DNA of 64,000 nt from Marinospirillum sp035271045. GTDB lineage: Bacteria; Pseudomonadota; Gammaproteobacteria; Pseudomonadales; Halomonadaceae. Shown in pieces: positions 7,301-15,086 of the stretch; the first letter of the stretch is position 1; each line of letters begins with the position of its first letter. The stretch covers positions 1-64,000 of the forward strand of contig NZ_DATESC010000002.1 of assembly GCF_035271045.1 (NCBI RefSeq). Reading direction: 5' to 3'. The notes beneath the pieces are model-generated. The model was not told where the DNA came from, ran no database searches, and saw only the letters and a program-made list of their open reading frames with translations. Both the position numbers and the translations under genes were made by a program.

Positions 7301-7415
7301 GATTCGCCAGAATACCAGCGAACACGCCTTTTAACGTTGAGTTTAAAGTAACACCACTACCGACCAACTTGTCCATAAAGGCAGTTACAAAATCTTGTGC
7401 TTGTGCTTGTGACAT
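4314..7415 (-). CDS. S-layer-like surface protein 1 (1033 residues, probable type I secretion substrate)
   Basis: A large protein very rich in Ala, Thr, Asn, Gly, Asp and Val, of the RsaA/SapA S-layer type. No N-terminal signal peptide is present. Residues 1-70 are a small helical/strand region; 103-115 is a DPVDPVDPVDP linker; 175-182 (GGAGTDTL) and 910-919 (GGLGADTFGF) are RTX/haemolysin-type calcium-binding turns flanking a long beta-rich body. The C-terminus is acidic and hydrophobic without a charged helix, as in type I secreted S-layer proteins. Two cysteines (Cys295, Cys506) are unusual for this class. ATG at 7415 with a GGAG ribosome-binding site. The gene follows the second S-layer gene by 95 bases. 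A transporter is not nearby; the type I locus at 53-62 kb is a possible exporter. Confidence 0.78.
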   Translation of the reverse strand: MSQAQAQDFVTAFMDKLVGSGVTLNSTLKGVFAGILANQVSINEAGEVNVTSAFATLSQVFTFIATPAADKPASPVGYDEADIAAAKKAAATDNGLTVGGDAPVDPVDPVDPVDPGVEGVTLELTSGAETIAPLAEGEEAVEGVQYTTANDDTIVGAITSRSNTTTLQSSDNIDGGAGTDTLKLSMEGNFSGFDAKKDGGMTNVENVELTNDSTRSRIFDAKDIEGVKSYSLKMAAETIELKNLADTNAEIKAYDLAKGNLKLGYTTGAVSSASDDTLNLVLNNIGTASEGEVGCKDYKAAETITLDATGLGQLNNLNINSMGTLNLFNVGTVGIDSITVTGAATTSLSNVSTQLNVFDASAATGKVTADLTKAATQNLKEITAGTNDDNISVSATGLATTVKLNGGEGNNKLTINADADKTIKPTMENFQTLAVTGANKLTVSGEGVDGLTTVNYGMTGELLLANLDNTELTLNLGNASAGKATYTGEGQLIINTTAGNANPVDCDGKLVNGTPTASSATVVASEAEVVDFNVSAFSTYNGTITAGKAEEVTLNIESALYNDTHAAGTKGTEATSFTGTLQANEASIVNINAEGKLGGIVTASKAEELNLNVAAHDNILELNASEAQALTLTVEGDKAFAIGNAAGSLGSTANLNKVEELNVTTSGKAAVGVDMKKLASATIAGTGSFAIGTPAVTAVTGTSATATIDTSSFAFDGTSEHAVTGGFTLPAFAYANLAALITALDGIAGISAVANGTTPTQIDITYDPVVAGANPATAFAVEEDTNGDASVVFTEAAGNLTAGTTGVASSPFTATKVGGEAQDVALDASDLLGDFAVKVVGYTNEDGDNANGTADVFGSGVGVNNIEVVDRQTVEITGGVQNDTITVQGAVYNAAGALDAAGIATAMVTGGLGADTFGFSSTTSNLLATITDFEVGVDVLTGGAAITDITTVFANRAAVVTALETDFDVVTSVNTTAVITQIEIDLDGNGGATSQGFAYDGDVYVHNGDANVLVQLTGLSEADYTVTAVNGFA

Positions 7416-7440
7416 GAGTCATCTCCGTAAATTATTTAGA

Positions 7441-7466
7441 CAAGGCAGGCAATCTTACCTACCTTG
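7441..7466 (-). terminator. Imperfect hairpin between the two S-layer genes
   Basis: CAAGGCAGG and CCTACCTTG form a stem with one mismatch and an 8-base loop, but without a strong T run. It may partially terminate the upstream S-layer transcript or stabilise its 3' end. Confidence 0.4.
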
Positions 7467-7510
7467 CTTACTACTATTTTTTAAAACGGTTGGTTAAAAG
7501 CTGGTTATTA

Positions 7511-10500
7511 TTAAACGATTAACCAGTCAGCGCCCCAAACATCGGTTACTGCAGTAACAGCAGCGTCTACATCAGTTATGCCAGCTACTGCATCAACAAT
7601 CGCCTGTTCAACATTTTCGAAGGTTAGTACCCAAGTGTCTAGCTCGCCGGCGGTTGCGCCATCGAAGAGGGTTACGCTTAGGTTGTTGCCATCTAGGGCG
7701 ACGGTGTAAGGCTTGTTGTTAAAGCTTGGGTCTAGTACGCCAAGTGCTGAAGAGTCAAACTCGACTGCGCTTAGGTCTACTGAGTCACTGGCACTGAAGT
7801 TAGTGATGGTGATGGTGTTGACCGCATTATCAGGCTGTTCTTCTGCTGTGAACTTGAAGATATCAGCTTCATCTGTTGCGTTAAGGGTAAGATCGCTACC
7901 TTCTGCAACTACGGCTACGTCTATGACGTTAGCGTTTGGATCGGTAGGATCGGTTGGATCGGTTACCGTCTTTAAGCTACCAAAATCTAGCGTGCCAATT
8001 TTTTGCGAGCTAGTAAATACGTTTTCGTTCGCTTTTAGGTGGTAAGCGGTAAATTCGCCCAAGTTGCCACCGTTTTCAACCATTAGAACATAATCTGCGC
8101 TGTTGCCTGCAGTTAGGTTTTGTAGGCCGTTAATTTGGTTGTCACCAGCATTACCTGTTAACTGGTTTTGTAGGCCTGTTGTTTCTAGGGTAGCAAACTG
8201 CTCTGCTGTTAAACCAATTTTAGCCACTTTTTCAGCGTTAAAGGTTTGGTTTAAGCTGCCTAAAACAACAGTACCAGCGTTATAATCGCTGAAGTCTAGG
8301 AAGTCACGACCTGCTGAAGCAGCGTTGTCATTGTAGCTAACAACCGTGTTAGTACCGTTTTCATAACCCGTTAGCTTTAAGGTATCGTTGCTGTTTGCGC
8401 CAGTACCCATCACTAGAACGTCTGAACCCGTACCTAGGTTAATAACATTGTCGCTTTCTGCAACAGACTGAGAGCCAGTCATTGCAAAGCCAGTTTCTGT
8501 AGCAAATTCAGTGTTGTAAACACCGTTGTTTAGGGTGTTTGCTGCACTTGTGTCTAACTTAGCTACTTCATCTTCTTCTAAATCAGCTAGGTTAGGCGCT
8601 GTAATTTGGATGTTTAGGTCGCTTAGGTTCAAACCACCATCAATTAACGATTCAATCGCTAGGGCATTACCGTCGTTGTCGTGTGCTGCAATTAGCTTGC
8701 TTAACACCGCATCGTTATTAACCGCTGCTTTAATAGCTTGGTTAATTTGTAGCGTACTGGTTTTATAATCAGTGCTGTCGATAACAATCGCATCAGACTC
8801 AAAACCTTTAAAGCTTACTTTTACAGTAGCTTGGAATAGGTTGTAAGTTTGAGCAACATTGTTAGCACCAGCAGAGTAAGCTGCATCGCTGTTAGAGGTT
8901 AAACCATTGCTGTAACCCGCACCTGCAATTAGCTCATTAACATCTGTAGTGGCGTTGTTGAACACCAATACTGCTTTGCTGCCTTCGTTGTCTGTGCGTA
9001 CAACGTCGTTACCAGCACCCGCATTAATGGTTGCATTGCCTGCGCCTGGGGTTAAAATCCAGTCGTTGCCATTACCTGCATTAATGGTGATGTTGTTATT
9101 TAGCTGTTGGTTAGTTAACCAACCGCCACTGTTAGTAGCAACTTGAACCATGCCGCCAAGATCGTTCACTGCTGCAACGGTAATTACGTCGTTACCAGCG
9201 CCAGTGCTTACATTAACTTGAGTGTCAACTGCTTCTAACACTTCAGTATCAATGGCTAGGTTTAATACATCTTTGCCAGAGCTTAGGTTGTAAGTAATGG
9301 CGGCTTTGCTGTCATCAGCGGTGTAAATGCCAGTGTCTTCAAATTCATAACGGCTTAGAACGTCTTCAGAAACAAAGCTGTTAATGGCAGTGCTAGAAGC
9401 GTTGGTTGCAATAACTTGCTGTACGTCAACCAAACCAGCTGAGTTAAAGTTTTCGTTTACCAAAGAAGTAACGCTGCTACCTTTTTGCGTACCAACGTTA
9501 AAGTAACCATTGCTGCCGCTTTGTAGTTCAATGCGTGCTAGATGGTCGGTAGCTGCTTTAGATTCAAGCTTGGTGAACCAAACATTGTTAGTAGCGGTAA
9601 CTTTGATTTCTTCTACGCCTTTGTCTGAAGCAGACTGGCCCGCCAAATTAACCGTAGCACCTTGTGAACCGTAACCTACGTTGTCGGCATCTAGGTTAGT
9701 GCTAATTAGCTTAGTAATGGTGGTTGGCGCTACGTTATCTAACTGAGCGTAAAGGGTGTAACCAGGGTCTGGAATAACACCCGTTTTGTTAACAAAACCT
9801 AGTGGCTTTAGAGTTGCGCCTTTAGTGTCTGTTAATACAATGCTTGTACCAGAAACTGCGTCGCCTGCTTGGTTTTGAACGGTAAAGTCATTACCTAGCG
9901 TTACATTAAAGTTAGCCAGTTTTGCATAAGCTTCTGAGTTGCTTGGGTTGCCTTCTGCATCTGTTGCAGGAACATTAACACCTTGGCCTAGCTCTTCAAT
10001 ACGCGCTTTAACGGCTTCAAATAGCTCATCGTAGTTTTGTGCTGCAAAAATAGCGTCTGACTGAATAAGCACTTGTGCGCCGTTTAAAGTGAAGGCGAAA
10101 GTGTCAACAGGTACACGCTCTAGAGGTGTTTTACCATCTTCTGCGGCACGCAAGTCAAGCAATTCTAGGAACAACTGTGAACCAGAGCTTTCTGCTGCTT
10201 GGCGCTCGATGATTGGAGACAAAAACAAGCCTTCAAATGCGTCGCCTTCACCAATTTGGTTTTTAAGTTCAAAAGTAAAGTCGGCAGAAATTTTGCTAGC
10301 ACCAGCATCTAGCTGTGCTTTACCGACGTTATAAATGTTGTAACCGTCAGTGTTAGGGTTAATTGTGGTTTGGTCTTCTTCGGTGTCTGTAAACTTAACC
10401 ACTAGGTCTGCATCAACAGGCGTAACAATATCTTTAAGTGCGGCTAAGTCGGTTGAAGTGCTAGTAGAAGCAATGGCTTTTTCTACATTAGCAATGTTGC

Positions 10501-10789
10501 CGCCTTGGGCAACTAGCTGGGCGTTAGCAAAGTCTACCGCTGCGTCTGCACGGCTTGCACCGGCTTCTAGAGCGTTAAAAATTGATTGTGCGCTGCTTGC
10601 GCCTAGGTTTTCAGCAACTTGCAGGGCAAACTCAGCGTTGGTGCCTTGGTTTAAAAGGCCTGTGGTTGCAATAAAAGCAGCAGCTTCTTTTTGGGTGTTA
10701 AATGCTTGTAATTCTGCAGCATAGCCACCGGGTGCTACGCCTAGGGTTGCCACTGTTACCAGTGATACTTGTGCTTTAGTTAAAGCCAT
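7511..10789 (-). CDS. S-layer-like surface protein 2 (1092 residues, probable type I secretion substrate)
   Basis: A large, cysteine-free, acidic protein rich in Asn, Ala, Thr and Asp. The N-terminal ~110 residues (MALTKAQVSLVTVATLGVAP...) are helical and resemble the N-terminal module of S-layer proteins such as Campylobacter SapA and Caulobacter RsaA. Haemolysin-type turns occur at about 530-536 (GAGNDVI), 571-578 (AGNGNDWI) and 590-597 (AGAGNDVV), with GTGSDVL and LTGNAGDNQI further on. A TDPTDPTDP linker precedes a C-terminal beta domain with a hydrophobic end (WGADWLIV), as expected for an uncleaved type I signal. No Sec signal peptide. The long AT-rich upstream region with tandem repeats and a CRP-type site fits a strongly expressed gene. 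Confidence 0.78.
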   Translation of the reverse strand: MALTKAQVSLVTVATLGVAPGGYAAELQAFNTQKEAAAFIATTGLLNQGTNAEFALQVAENLGASSAQSIFNALEAGASRADAAVDFANAQLVAQGGNIANVEKAIASTSTSTDLAALKDIVTPVDADLVVKFTDTEEDQTTINPNTDGYNIYNVGKAQLDAGASKISADFTFELKNQIGEGDAFEGLFLSPIIERQAAESSGSQLFLELLDLRAAEDGKTPLERVPVDTFAFTLNGAQVLIQSDAIFAAQNYDELFEAVKARIEELGQGVNVPATDAEGNPSNSEAYAKLANFNVTLGNDFTVQNQAGDAVSGTSIVLTDTKGATLKPLGFVNKTGVIPDPGYTLYAQLDNVAPTTITKLISTNLDADNVGYGSQGATVNLAGQSASDKGVEEIKVTATNNVWFTKLESKAATDHLARIELQSGSNGYFNVGTQKGSSVTSLVNENFNSAGLVDVQQVIATNASSTAINSFVSEDVLSRYEFEDTGIYTADDSKAAITYNLSSGKDVLNLAIDTEVLEAVDTQVNVSTGAGNDVITVAAVNDLGGMVQVATNSGGWLTNQQLNNNITINAGNGNDWILTPGAGNATINAGAGNDVVRTDNEGSKAVLVFNNATTDVNELIAGAGYSNGLTSNSDAAYSAGANNVAQTYNLFQATVKVSFKGFESDAIVIDSTDYKTSTLQINQAIKAAVNNDAVLSKLIAAHDNDGNALAIESLIDGGLNLSDLNIQITAPNLADLEEDEVAKLDTSAANTLNNGVYNTEFATETGFAMTGSQSVAESDNVINLGTGSDVLVMGTGANSNDTLKLTGYENGTNTVVSYNDNAASAGRDFLDFSDYNAGTVVLGSLNQTFNAEKVAKIGLTAEQFATLETTGLQNQLTGNAGDNQINGLQNLTAGNSADYVLMVENGGNLGEFTAYHLKANENVFTSSQKIGTLDFGSLKTVTDPTDPTDPNANVIDVAVVAEGSDLTLNATDEADIFKFTAEEQPDNAVNTITITNFSASDSVDLSAVEFDSSALGVLDPSFNNKPYTVALDGNNLSVTLFDGATAGELDTWVLTFENVEQAIVDAVAGITDVDAAVTAVTDVWGADWLIV

Positions 10790-10844
10790 TTGTAAAACTC
10801 CTGATCAAGGTTTACTTCAATTTTTCCGAACATTCGGCCCATCT

Positions 10845-10902
10845 GTTATATCAATTTATTGCAATATCAATTTATTGCAATATCAACTTATTACAATACC
10901 AA
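10845..10902 (-). repeat. 16-bp tandem repeat, about 3.6 copies, in the S-layer upstream region
   Basis: On the minus strand the units read TTGGTATTGTAATAAG, TTGATATTGCAATAAA, TTGATATTGCAATAAA and TTGATATAAC. They lie 56-113 bases upstream of the S-layer gene start. The spacing of one and a half helical turns puts neighbouring copies on alternate faces of the DNA. Each unit includes a TTGATA that could serve as a -35-like element, and the last one gives a TATAAC -10-like element. The rest of the 390-base gap to folP contains no convincing gene. Confidence 0.8.
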
Positions 10903-10937
10903 CATGGCACAAGGTAACAGCCTTCGCCTTACCCGTG

Positions 10938-10953
10938 TGTGATGCTGGTCACA
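10938..10953. promoter_or_regulatory. CRP-type operator (perfect TGTGA-N6-TCACA)
   Basis: TGTGATGCTGGTCACA is an exact match to the CRP half-sites with the standard 6-base spacer. It is centred about 157 bases upstream of the S-layer gene at 10789 and about 235 bases upstream of folP, just beyond the tandem repeats. The position suits activation or looping control of the S-layer promoter more than of folP. Confidence 0.7.
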
Positions 10954-11180
10954 CTGTGCATTTTTTTACATTCTTTTACAAAACCAGTCTTAAACAATCC
11001 GTTCAATACTGGAAAAAACGCGAATCGCATCATATAAGCTTAAACGCCGCTATACAACCATACCTTTTGTGTTTGGTTTACTTAAAATTAAACCCAATGT
11101 GGTTTTTAAATGGGCGCTAACGCCTTACTATATGATCCTTTACTACTGACTATGACTCACTGTTGGATGCTTTGTTTATT

Positions 11181-12023
11181 ATGTTGACACCATTTACACC
11201 TAGTTTCTCAGCCATTAATTTAAACCAACCCCAAATCATGGGTATTTTAAATGTAACGCCCGATTCTTTTTCAGACGGCGGGCGCTATACCTTGGTTGAA
11301 CGGGCGGTGCAGCAAGCCCTGCAAATGGCAGCCGAAGGTGCAAGTTTTATAGACATAGGCGGTGAATCAACTCGCCCCGGTGCAGTCGGTGTTGGTGAGC
11401 AGCAAGAATTAGACCGTGTATTGCCAGTATTAGAAGCGTTGCGTAAAGAGTCAGCAGTGATGATTTCTATTGATACCAGCAACCCAAAACTCATGCTAGA
11501 AGCGGCTAAGTTGGGCGCTAATTTATTAAATGACGTGCGTTCGTTTACCCGTGAAGGCGCGTTAGCCGCAGCAGTTGCCACAGGTTTACCTATTTGCATT
11601 ATGCATATGCGTGGCGAGCCGTCTTTTATGCAACAGCAAACCGATTACCTTAACGTAGTAAAAGAAGTAGCCGACTGGCTAGCGCAGCGAATGCAGGTGT
11701 GTGTAGCAGCGGGTGTTGTAAAGTCACGTATTTTATTAGACCCAGGCTTTGGCTTTGCTAAGCTGTTGCCGCATAATCTAGCGCTTTTAGCCAACTTGAG
11801 TAAATTACAAGCGTTAGGGCAGCCCTTGTTAGTGGGAATGTCAAGAAAGCGAATGCTGGGTGAAATAACCGGCAAGCCCGCGTTAGAAAGGGATGCAGCA
11901 GGCATTGCCGCGCATTTATTCGCCGCGCAGCAAGGTGCTAGCCTTTTGCGGGTGCATTCTGTGGCTGGGTTAAATGATGCATTACAGGTTTGGCAAGCCG
12001 TGCAAGCGGCCAAAGCTATTTAA
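11181..12023 (+). CDS. folP: Dihydropteroate synthase
   Basis: Condenses p-aminobenzoate with hydroxymethyl-dihydropterin diphosphate in folate synthesis; cytoplasmic TIM barrel. Visible landmarks are IMGILNVTPDSFSDGG near the start (pterin/diphosphate loop), IDIGGESTRPGA, ISIDTSNP, NDVRSF, MHMRGEP, LLDPGFGFAK and the C-terminal R-V-H-S motif. The ATG at 11181 is used because residues upstream of it (TTG at 11163) are not family-like; neither has a clear ribosome-binding site. It lies 15 bases before glmM. The usual upstream partner ftsH is absent and replaced by the divergent S-layer locus. Length (280 residues) is normal. Confidence 0.95.
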   Translation: MLTPFTPSFSAINLNQPQIMGILNVTPDSFSDGGRYTLVERAVQQALQMAAEGASFIDIGGESTRPGAVGVGEQQELDRVLPVLEALRKESAVMISIDTSNPKLMLEAAKLGANLLNDVRSFTREGALAAAVATGLPICIMHMRGEPSFMQQQTDYLNVVKEVADWLAQRMQVCVAAGVVKSRILLDPGFGFAKLLPHNLALLANLSKLQALGQPLLVGMSRKRMLGEITGKPALERDAAGIAAHLFAAQQGASLLRVHSVAGLNDALQVWQAVQAAKAI

Positions 12024-12038
12024 AAGACAGGATTAACC

Positions 12039-13388
12039 ATGACGACAACGACAAGAAAATACTTTGGTACCGATGGCATTCGTGGGCGCGTAGGCGAGTT
12101 CCCAATTACACCCGATTTTGTACTAAAACTGGGTTGGGCAGCGGGTAAGGTGTTTGCTAAACAAGGTAAAAAGCGCATTTTAATTGGTAAAGACACGCGC
12201 TTATCCGGTTATATGTTTGAGTCCGCACTAGAATCAGGGCTTTCTGCGGCGGGGGTGGATGTGTATTTATTAGGCCCAATGCCAACCCCCGGTATTGCCT
12301 ATTTAACGCAAACCTTTCATGCCGATGCAGGCATTGTGATTAGCGCATCGCATAATTCGTTTGAAGATAACGGCATTAAGTTTTTTTCCAGAAGTGGTGA
12401 AAAGCTGCCCGATGAAGTCGAGCTAGAAATTGAAGCGTGGCTTGAAAAACCTATGGAAACCGTCGCCCCTGCGCTGTTGGGTAAAGCACGGCGCATTAAT
12501 GATGCGGCGGGGCGTTATATCGAATTTTGTAAAAATACCCTGCCTTTTAACGCCAGTTTACAAGGCTTGTCGTTGGTGGTGGATTGCGCCCACGGTGCGA
12601 CTTATCATATCGCCCCTGAAGTCTTTAGCGAATTGGGCGCAACGGTGGATGTGATTGGTGCCACGCCAGATGGTTTAAACATTAATAAAGGTTATGGCTC
12701 TACCAACCCGCGTGCCTTGCAAGACCGCGTGTTAGCAGTGGGGGCTGATTTAGGGGTTGGGTTTGATGGCGATGGCGACCGTTTAGTGATGGTAACGCGC
12801 ACGGGGCGTTTATTAGATGGCGATGACCTGCTTTATATACTTGCTAAAAATTTACAAAGCAAAGGCCAGTTGCAAGGGGGCATTGTTGGTACAGAAATGA
12901 GCAACCTAGGTTTAGAGCTGGCATTAAAAGCGGCCGATATTCCTTTTGTACGCGCTAAAGTGGGCGACCGTTATGTCATGGCAGCGCTACAAGAACACAA
13001 CTGGCTGGTGGGCGGCGAGAATTCAGGTCATGTAGTTTGCCGCCATGTACAATCAACGGGCGATGGCATTGTTGCTGCATTACAAGTGCTGCAAGCCATT
13101 CAAGAAGCCGATGGGCAGGTTGAGTCTTTGCTGCAAGGCATGAAAAAAATGCCACAAAGTTTGGTGAATATTCGTACATCAGACAATAAACAAGCACTGA
13201 TGCGCCACCCACAAGTACAAGCCAAAGTTAAAGACGTTGAGGCGCGTATGAATGGCAGAGGCCGCGTGTTATTGCGCCCTTCTGGTACAGAACCCTTGAT
13301 AAGAGTGATGGTAGAAGGCGATAACCAAGATGAAGTACAAGCGCTGGCAGAAGAAATCGCAGCGGTTATCACAGACATTGCGGGCTAA
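12039..13388 (+). CDS. glmM: Phosphoglucosamine mutase
   Basis: Interconverts glucosamine-6-phosphate and glucosamine-1-phosphate for UDP-GlcNAc and thus cell-wall and LPS synthesis. Starts KYFGTDGIRGRVG. The phosphoserine loop GIVISASHN places the active serine at residue 104; the residue after HN is Ser where Pro is usual. The magnesium loop GFDGDGDR and the sugar/phosphate-binding RPSGTEPLIRVM near the C-terminus are intact. An AGGA ribosome-binding site precedes the ATG. 449 residues, normal length; folP-glmM order is standard for gammaproteobacteria. Confidence 0.97.
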   Translation: MTTTTRKYFGTDGIRGRVGEFPITPDFVLKLGWAAGKVFAKQGKKRILIGKDTRLSGYMFESALESGLSAAGVDVYLLGPMPTPGIAYLTQTFHADAGIVISASHNSFEDNGIKFFSRSGEKLPDEVELEIEAWLEKPMETVAPALLGKARRINDAAGRYIEFCKNTLPFNASLQGLSLVVDCAHGATYHIAPEVFSELGATVDVIGATPDGLNINKGYGSTNPRALQDRVLAVGADLGVGFDGDGDRLVMVTRTGRLLDGDDLLYILAKNLQSKGQLQGGIVGTEMSNLGLELALKAADIPFVRAKVGDRYVMAALQEHNWLVGGENSGHVVCRHVQSTGDGIVAALQVLQAIQEADGQVESLLQGMKKMPQSLVNIRTSDNKQALMRHPQVQAKVKDVEARMNGRGRVLLRPSGTEPLIRVMVEGDNQDEVQALAEEIAAVITDIAG

Positions 13389-13404
13389 GCTTAAATGTTG
13401 CTAG

Positions 13405-13433
13405 TTGAGGTTAGTGCCGATTTTTAATAGAAT
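13405..13433 (+). promoter_or_regulatory. Candidate sigma-70 promoter for tpiA-secG
   Basis: TTGAGG (13405-13410), a 17-base spacer and TAGAAT (13428-13433) lie 32 bases before the tpiA start, in the 77-base gap after glmM. Confidence 0.5.
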
Positions 13434-13465
13434 CCACGCCCTTGAATTATTTATAGGCTGAATGA

Positions 13466-14212
13466 ATGCGACAGACATTGGTAGCAGGCAACTGGAAGAT
13501 GCACGGTGATAAGCAGATGGTCACGCATTTGCTTAAAAAATTGCTTACTAAGCAAACACCCAGCGTAAAGTTTTTGGTCTTTCCACCCTACCCCTATTTG
13601 TCGCAAGCGGCAGAGATGTTAGCCGGTAGCAACATTGGCTTAGGCGCTCAAGATTGTTCACACGCCGCAGAAGGCGCTTATACCGGCGAGGTTTCCGTGG
13701 CTATGTTGACTGATCTGGGGGTTAGTCATGTTTTATTGGGGCATTCTGAACGCCGCCAATACCATGCAGAAACCAATGAACAGGTCTTAGAAAAAGCTAA
13801 ACGTGTGTTAGCAGCGGGGTTGATTCCAGTCGTGTGTGTGGGCGAAACGCTTGAACAGCGCCAAGCCGGTGCAACCGATCAAGTGGTTTCGCAACAGTTA
13901 AGTGGCCTTTTGCAAGGTTTAACTTTGCTGCAATTACAAAAAGTTATCGTGGCTTATGAGCCGGTTTGGGCGATAGGTACGGGCTTAACGGCTACGCCAC
14001 AGCAAGCGCAAGACGTGCATGGTTTCTTGCGTAACACTGTTGCTAAAGTAAATAAAAATTTAGCAGCCAGTATGTTGTTCTTGTATGGCGGTAGCATGAA
14101 GCCTGATAATGCCGCGTCATTACTAAAAATGCCAGACATTGATGGCGGGTTGATTGGTGGCGCGTCTTTGGATGCGGATCAATTTTTAGCAATTGGAAAA
14201 GCAGCGGAATAA
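13466..14212 (+). CDS. tpiA: Triosephosphate isomerase
   Basis: Interconverts dihydroxyacetone phosphate and glyceraldehyde-3-phosphate. Catalytic residues are in place: Asn/Lys in AGNWKMHG, His in LLGHSERR, Glu in VAYEPVWAIGTG. The phosphate-binding YGGSMKPDNA and the C-terminal GGLIGGASLD are also seen. 248 residues, normal length. Its stop overlaps the secG start by one base (TAATG), so the two are coupled. tpiA-secG is a common arrangement in this class. Confidence 0.97.
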   Translation: MRQTLVAGNWKMHGDKQMVTHLLKKLLTKQTPSVKFLVFPPYPYLSQAAEMLAGSNIGLGAQDCSHAAEGAYTGEVSVAMLTDLGVSHVLLGHSERRQYHAETNEQVLEKAKRVLAAGLIPVVCVGETLEQRQAGATDQVVSQQLSGLLQGLTLLQLQKVIVAYEPVWAIGTGLTATPQQAQDVHGFLRNTVAKVNKNLAASMLFLYGGSMKPDNAASLLKMPDIDGGLIGGASLDADQFLAIGKAAE

Positions 14213-14565
14213 TGAATATGCACAGTATCGTTTTAGTCATTCATGTAATGCTAGGTTTAGGTGTAATTGCGTTAGTGCTTATGCAGCAAGGTAAAGGTGC
14301 AGAAGCCGGTGCTTCGTTTGGGGGTGGTGCGTCTAATACGGTTTTTGGTAGCCTTGGGCCAGTCGGTTTTCTGGGTAAAATGACCGGCTTGTTAGCGGCG
14401 GCGTTTTTTGTCACTAGCATGGGTTTAGCTTATTTAGCCAAGCAACAGTATTCACCAGACTTGGGTTTACCTTCAGAAGACATCATTCAAGAATTTGAGC
14501 GTGAACGCCTTCCTTTATTAGATGACAGCGGCGTGATTGAAAATCATCAACCAAACGCTCAGTAA
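14212..14565 (+). CDS. secG: Preprotein translocase subunit SecG
   Basis: Small inner-membrane subunit of SecYEG. Two membrane segments are visible, about residues 4-22 and 55-75, with the conserved LMQQGKGAEAGASFGGGAS between them and a hydrophilic acidic tail. The start overlaps the tpiA stop (TAATG). Length 117 is within the family range. Confidence 0.95.
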   Translation: MNMHSIVLVIHVMLGLGVIALVLMQQGKGAEAGASFGGGASNTVFGSLGPVGFLGKMTGLLAAAFFVTSMGLAYLAKQQYSPDLGLPSEDIIQEFERERLPLLDDSGVIENHQPNAQ

Positions 14566-14585
14566 AAATAATTTTGCCTTAGGGC

Positions 14586-14648
14586 TTGCTAAGTGTGGTT
14601 AGCAACACTATTATTCGCTGCCTTAATTCATTAAACAATTAAGCAGCG
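14586..14648 (+). other. Two stem-loops between secG and tRNA-Leu
   Basis: TTGCTAA/TTAGCAA (14586-14605, 6-base loop) is followed by CGCTGC(C)TTAATT/AATTAAGCAGCG (14616-14648, one bulged C). Neither is followed by a T run, so they look more like processing or 3'-end stabilising structures than terminators. Confidence 0.5.
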
Positions 14649-14677
14649 TAAATTGTGCAGCCTAGTAAAGTAACCTT

Positions 14678-14764
14678 GTCGAAGTGGCGGAATTGGTAGA
14701 CGCGCTACCTTGAGGTGGTAGTGGGCTAAAGCCTGTGCGGGTTCGAGTCCCGCCTTCGACACCA
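14678..14764 (+). tRNA. tRNA-Leu (anticodon GAG)
   Basis: An 87-base gene including encoded CCA. The acceptor stem GTCGAAG/CTTCGAC is perfect, the anticodon stem CTACC/GGTAG holds loop TTGAGGT with anticodon GAG, a long class II variable arm follows, and the T arm is GCGGGTTCGAGTCCCGC. The location after secG matches many gammaproteobacteria. Confidence 0.96.
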
Positions 14765-14867
14765 AACTTTATAAAAGCAAGCGTGCACAAAAAGCGTAAG
14801 TAAACAGTAGATTATAGTTAAAGGTTGACGTAACGCATTTCAACCCCTATAATTGCTGCTTATCTGA

Positions 14868-14944
<77 letters not shown>

Positions 14945-14956
14945 AGATTTAATCAG

Positions 14957-14983
14957 AAGCCCCTTTTTTAAGGGGCTTTTTGT
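14957..14983 (+). terminator. Terminator between tRNA-fMet and rimP
   Basis: AAGCCCCTT/AAGGGGCTT with a T-rich loop and following TTT. It separates the tRNA from the rimP-nusA-infB operon or acts as an attenuator, since read-through into nusA is known for this operon. Confidence 0.8.
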
Positions 14984-15086
14984 TAGGTCGAAAAAATCTT
15001 CGCCAGACGGCGCATCGCAGTCTTACCCTCGAATTTTTCCGGCCTTTGATCATCTGATCTGCATAGGCAGAGCTGGAGCCTTTTCT

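Noticed and set aside
10875..11120. Plus-strand frame of 81 residues in the S-layer upstream region
   Set aside because: It overlaps the tandem repeats and the CRP-type site, has no ribosome-binding site and no recognisable protein features.
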